DNA of 64,000 bases from Bin87 sp034428455 (GTDB taxonomy: Bacteria; Chloroflexota; Dehalococcoidia; Lucifugimonadales; UBA3495). The translations under genes and the position numbers were made by a program. The stretch spans positions 1 to 64,000 of the forward strand of contig DAOUHZ010000111.1 of assembly GCA_034428455.1 (NCBI GenBank), read 5' to 3'. Positions 63,897 to 64,000 of the stretch are shown here, piece after piece; positions within the stretch are counted from its first letter, which is position 1, and every line of letters begins with the position of its first letter. Under the pieces are notes generated by a model. That model saw only the letters and a program-made list of their open reading frames with translations. It ran no database searches and was not told the origin of the DNA.

Positions 63897-64000
63897 ACAG
63901 GCCGGCGCGCTCAATTAGAGGCCAACCAAGACGCTCATCACACGGTGCGCTCATCATTGACCTCGAATATATTTCATTGGCCACAGGCCGTCATTCCTCC

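Overview
The window (64 kb, roughly 60 % GC, compact, genes on both strands in short operons) looks like a chromosomal segment of a free-living Chloroflexota bacterium, most likely a Dehalococcoidia/SAR202-type lineage. This is an inference from gene content: a luciferase-like flavin oxidoreductase, an F420-type NADPH reductase, FIST, VOC, PIG-L, Ldh_2 and FAH family enzymes, a CoxL/XdhA-type molybdoenzyme subunit, an actinobacterial-type RpiB, and a fibronectin-III exported-protein remnant of a kind I associate with this phylum. No rRNA, tRNA, CRISPR array, transposase or prophage was seen. Housekeeping anchors are uvrC, serS, lysS and a lysine/diaminopimelate cluster (dapB-asd-dapA) at the right end.

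Layout. 0-10 kb: catabolic enzymes (isochorismatase-like, PIG-L, ALDH, a split TPP decarboxylase), uvrC and a PIN module. 10.1-13.5 kb: a large N6-adenine DNA methylase carrying a C-terminal nucleotidyltransferase (MNT) domain, overlapping a HEPN (HepT) gene; this is the most unusual system here. 13.6-16 kb: FIST plus a leaderless periplasmic-binding-fold protein. 16-25 kb: VOC and PEP-mutase-fold enzymes, small membrane proteins, an aquaporin, an LLM oxidoreductase, and an HRDC/GIY-YIG - HigA - HigB - HigA operon. 25.2-31.5 kb: a nitrile hydratase-like locus whose beta subunit exists as two separate genes, spread among two PLP-barrel paralogs (one without its lysine), a PIN gene, a nuclease-like gene and two tiny membrane ORFs. 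31.5-36 kb: HicAB, serS, Uma2, lysS. 36-43 kb: folate cyclo-ligase-like protein, FAH and MDR enzymes, Ldh_2, a chromate-type transporter. 43-46 kb: PIG-L, a restriction-modification pair whose nuclease is broken by an in-frame TGA, and a second HicAB. 46-50 kb: F420-type reductase and small proteins. 50.1-50.8 kb: a decayed junction of two gene fragments with an inverted-repeat element. 50.8-58.4 kb: molybdoenzyme large subunit, a two-component system with an exported His-rich protein, and an orphan NuoEF pair. 58.6-63.9 kb: an alpha/beta hydrolase-domain enzyme and the lysine cluster.

Two themes run through the window. First, toxin-antitoxin or related modules are dense (PIN twice, HigAB, HicAB twice, MNT/HEPN, one HigA fragment). 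Second, seven copies of a short GC-rich palindrome with compensated stem changes sit at gene ends, mostly between convergent genes, and probably act as bidirectional terminators.
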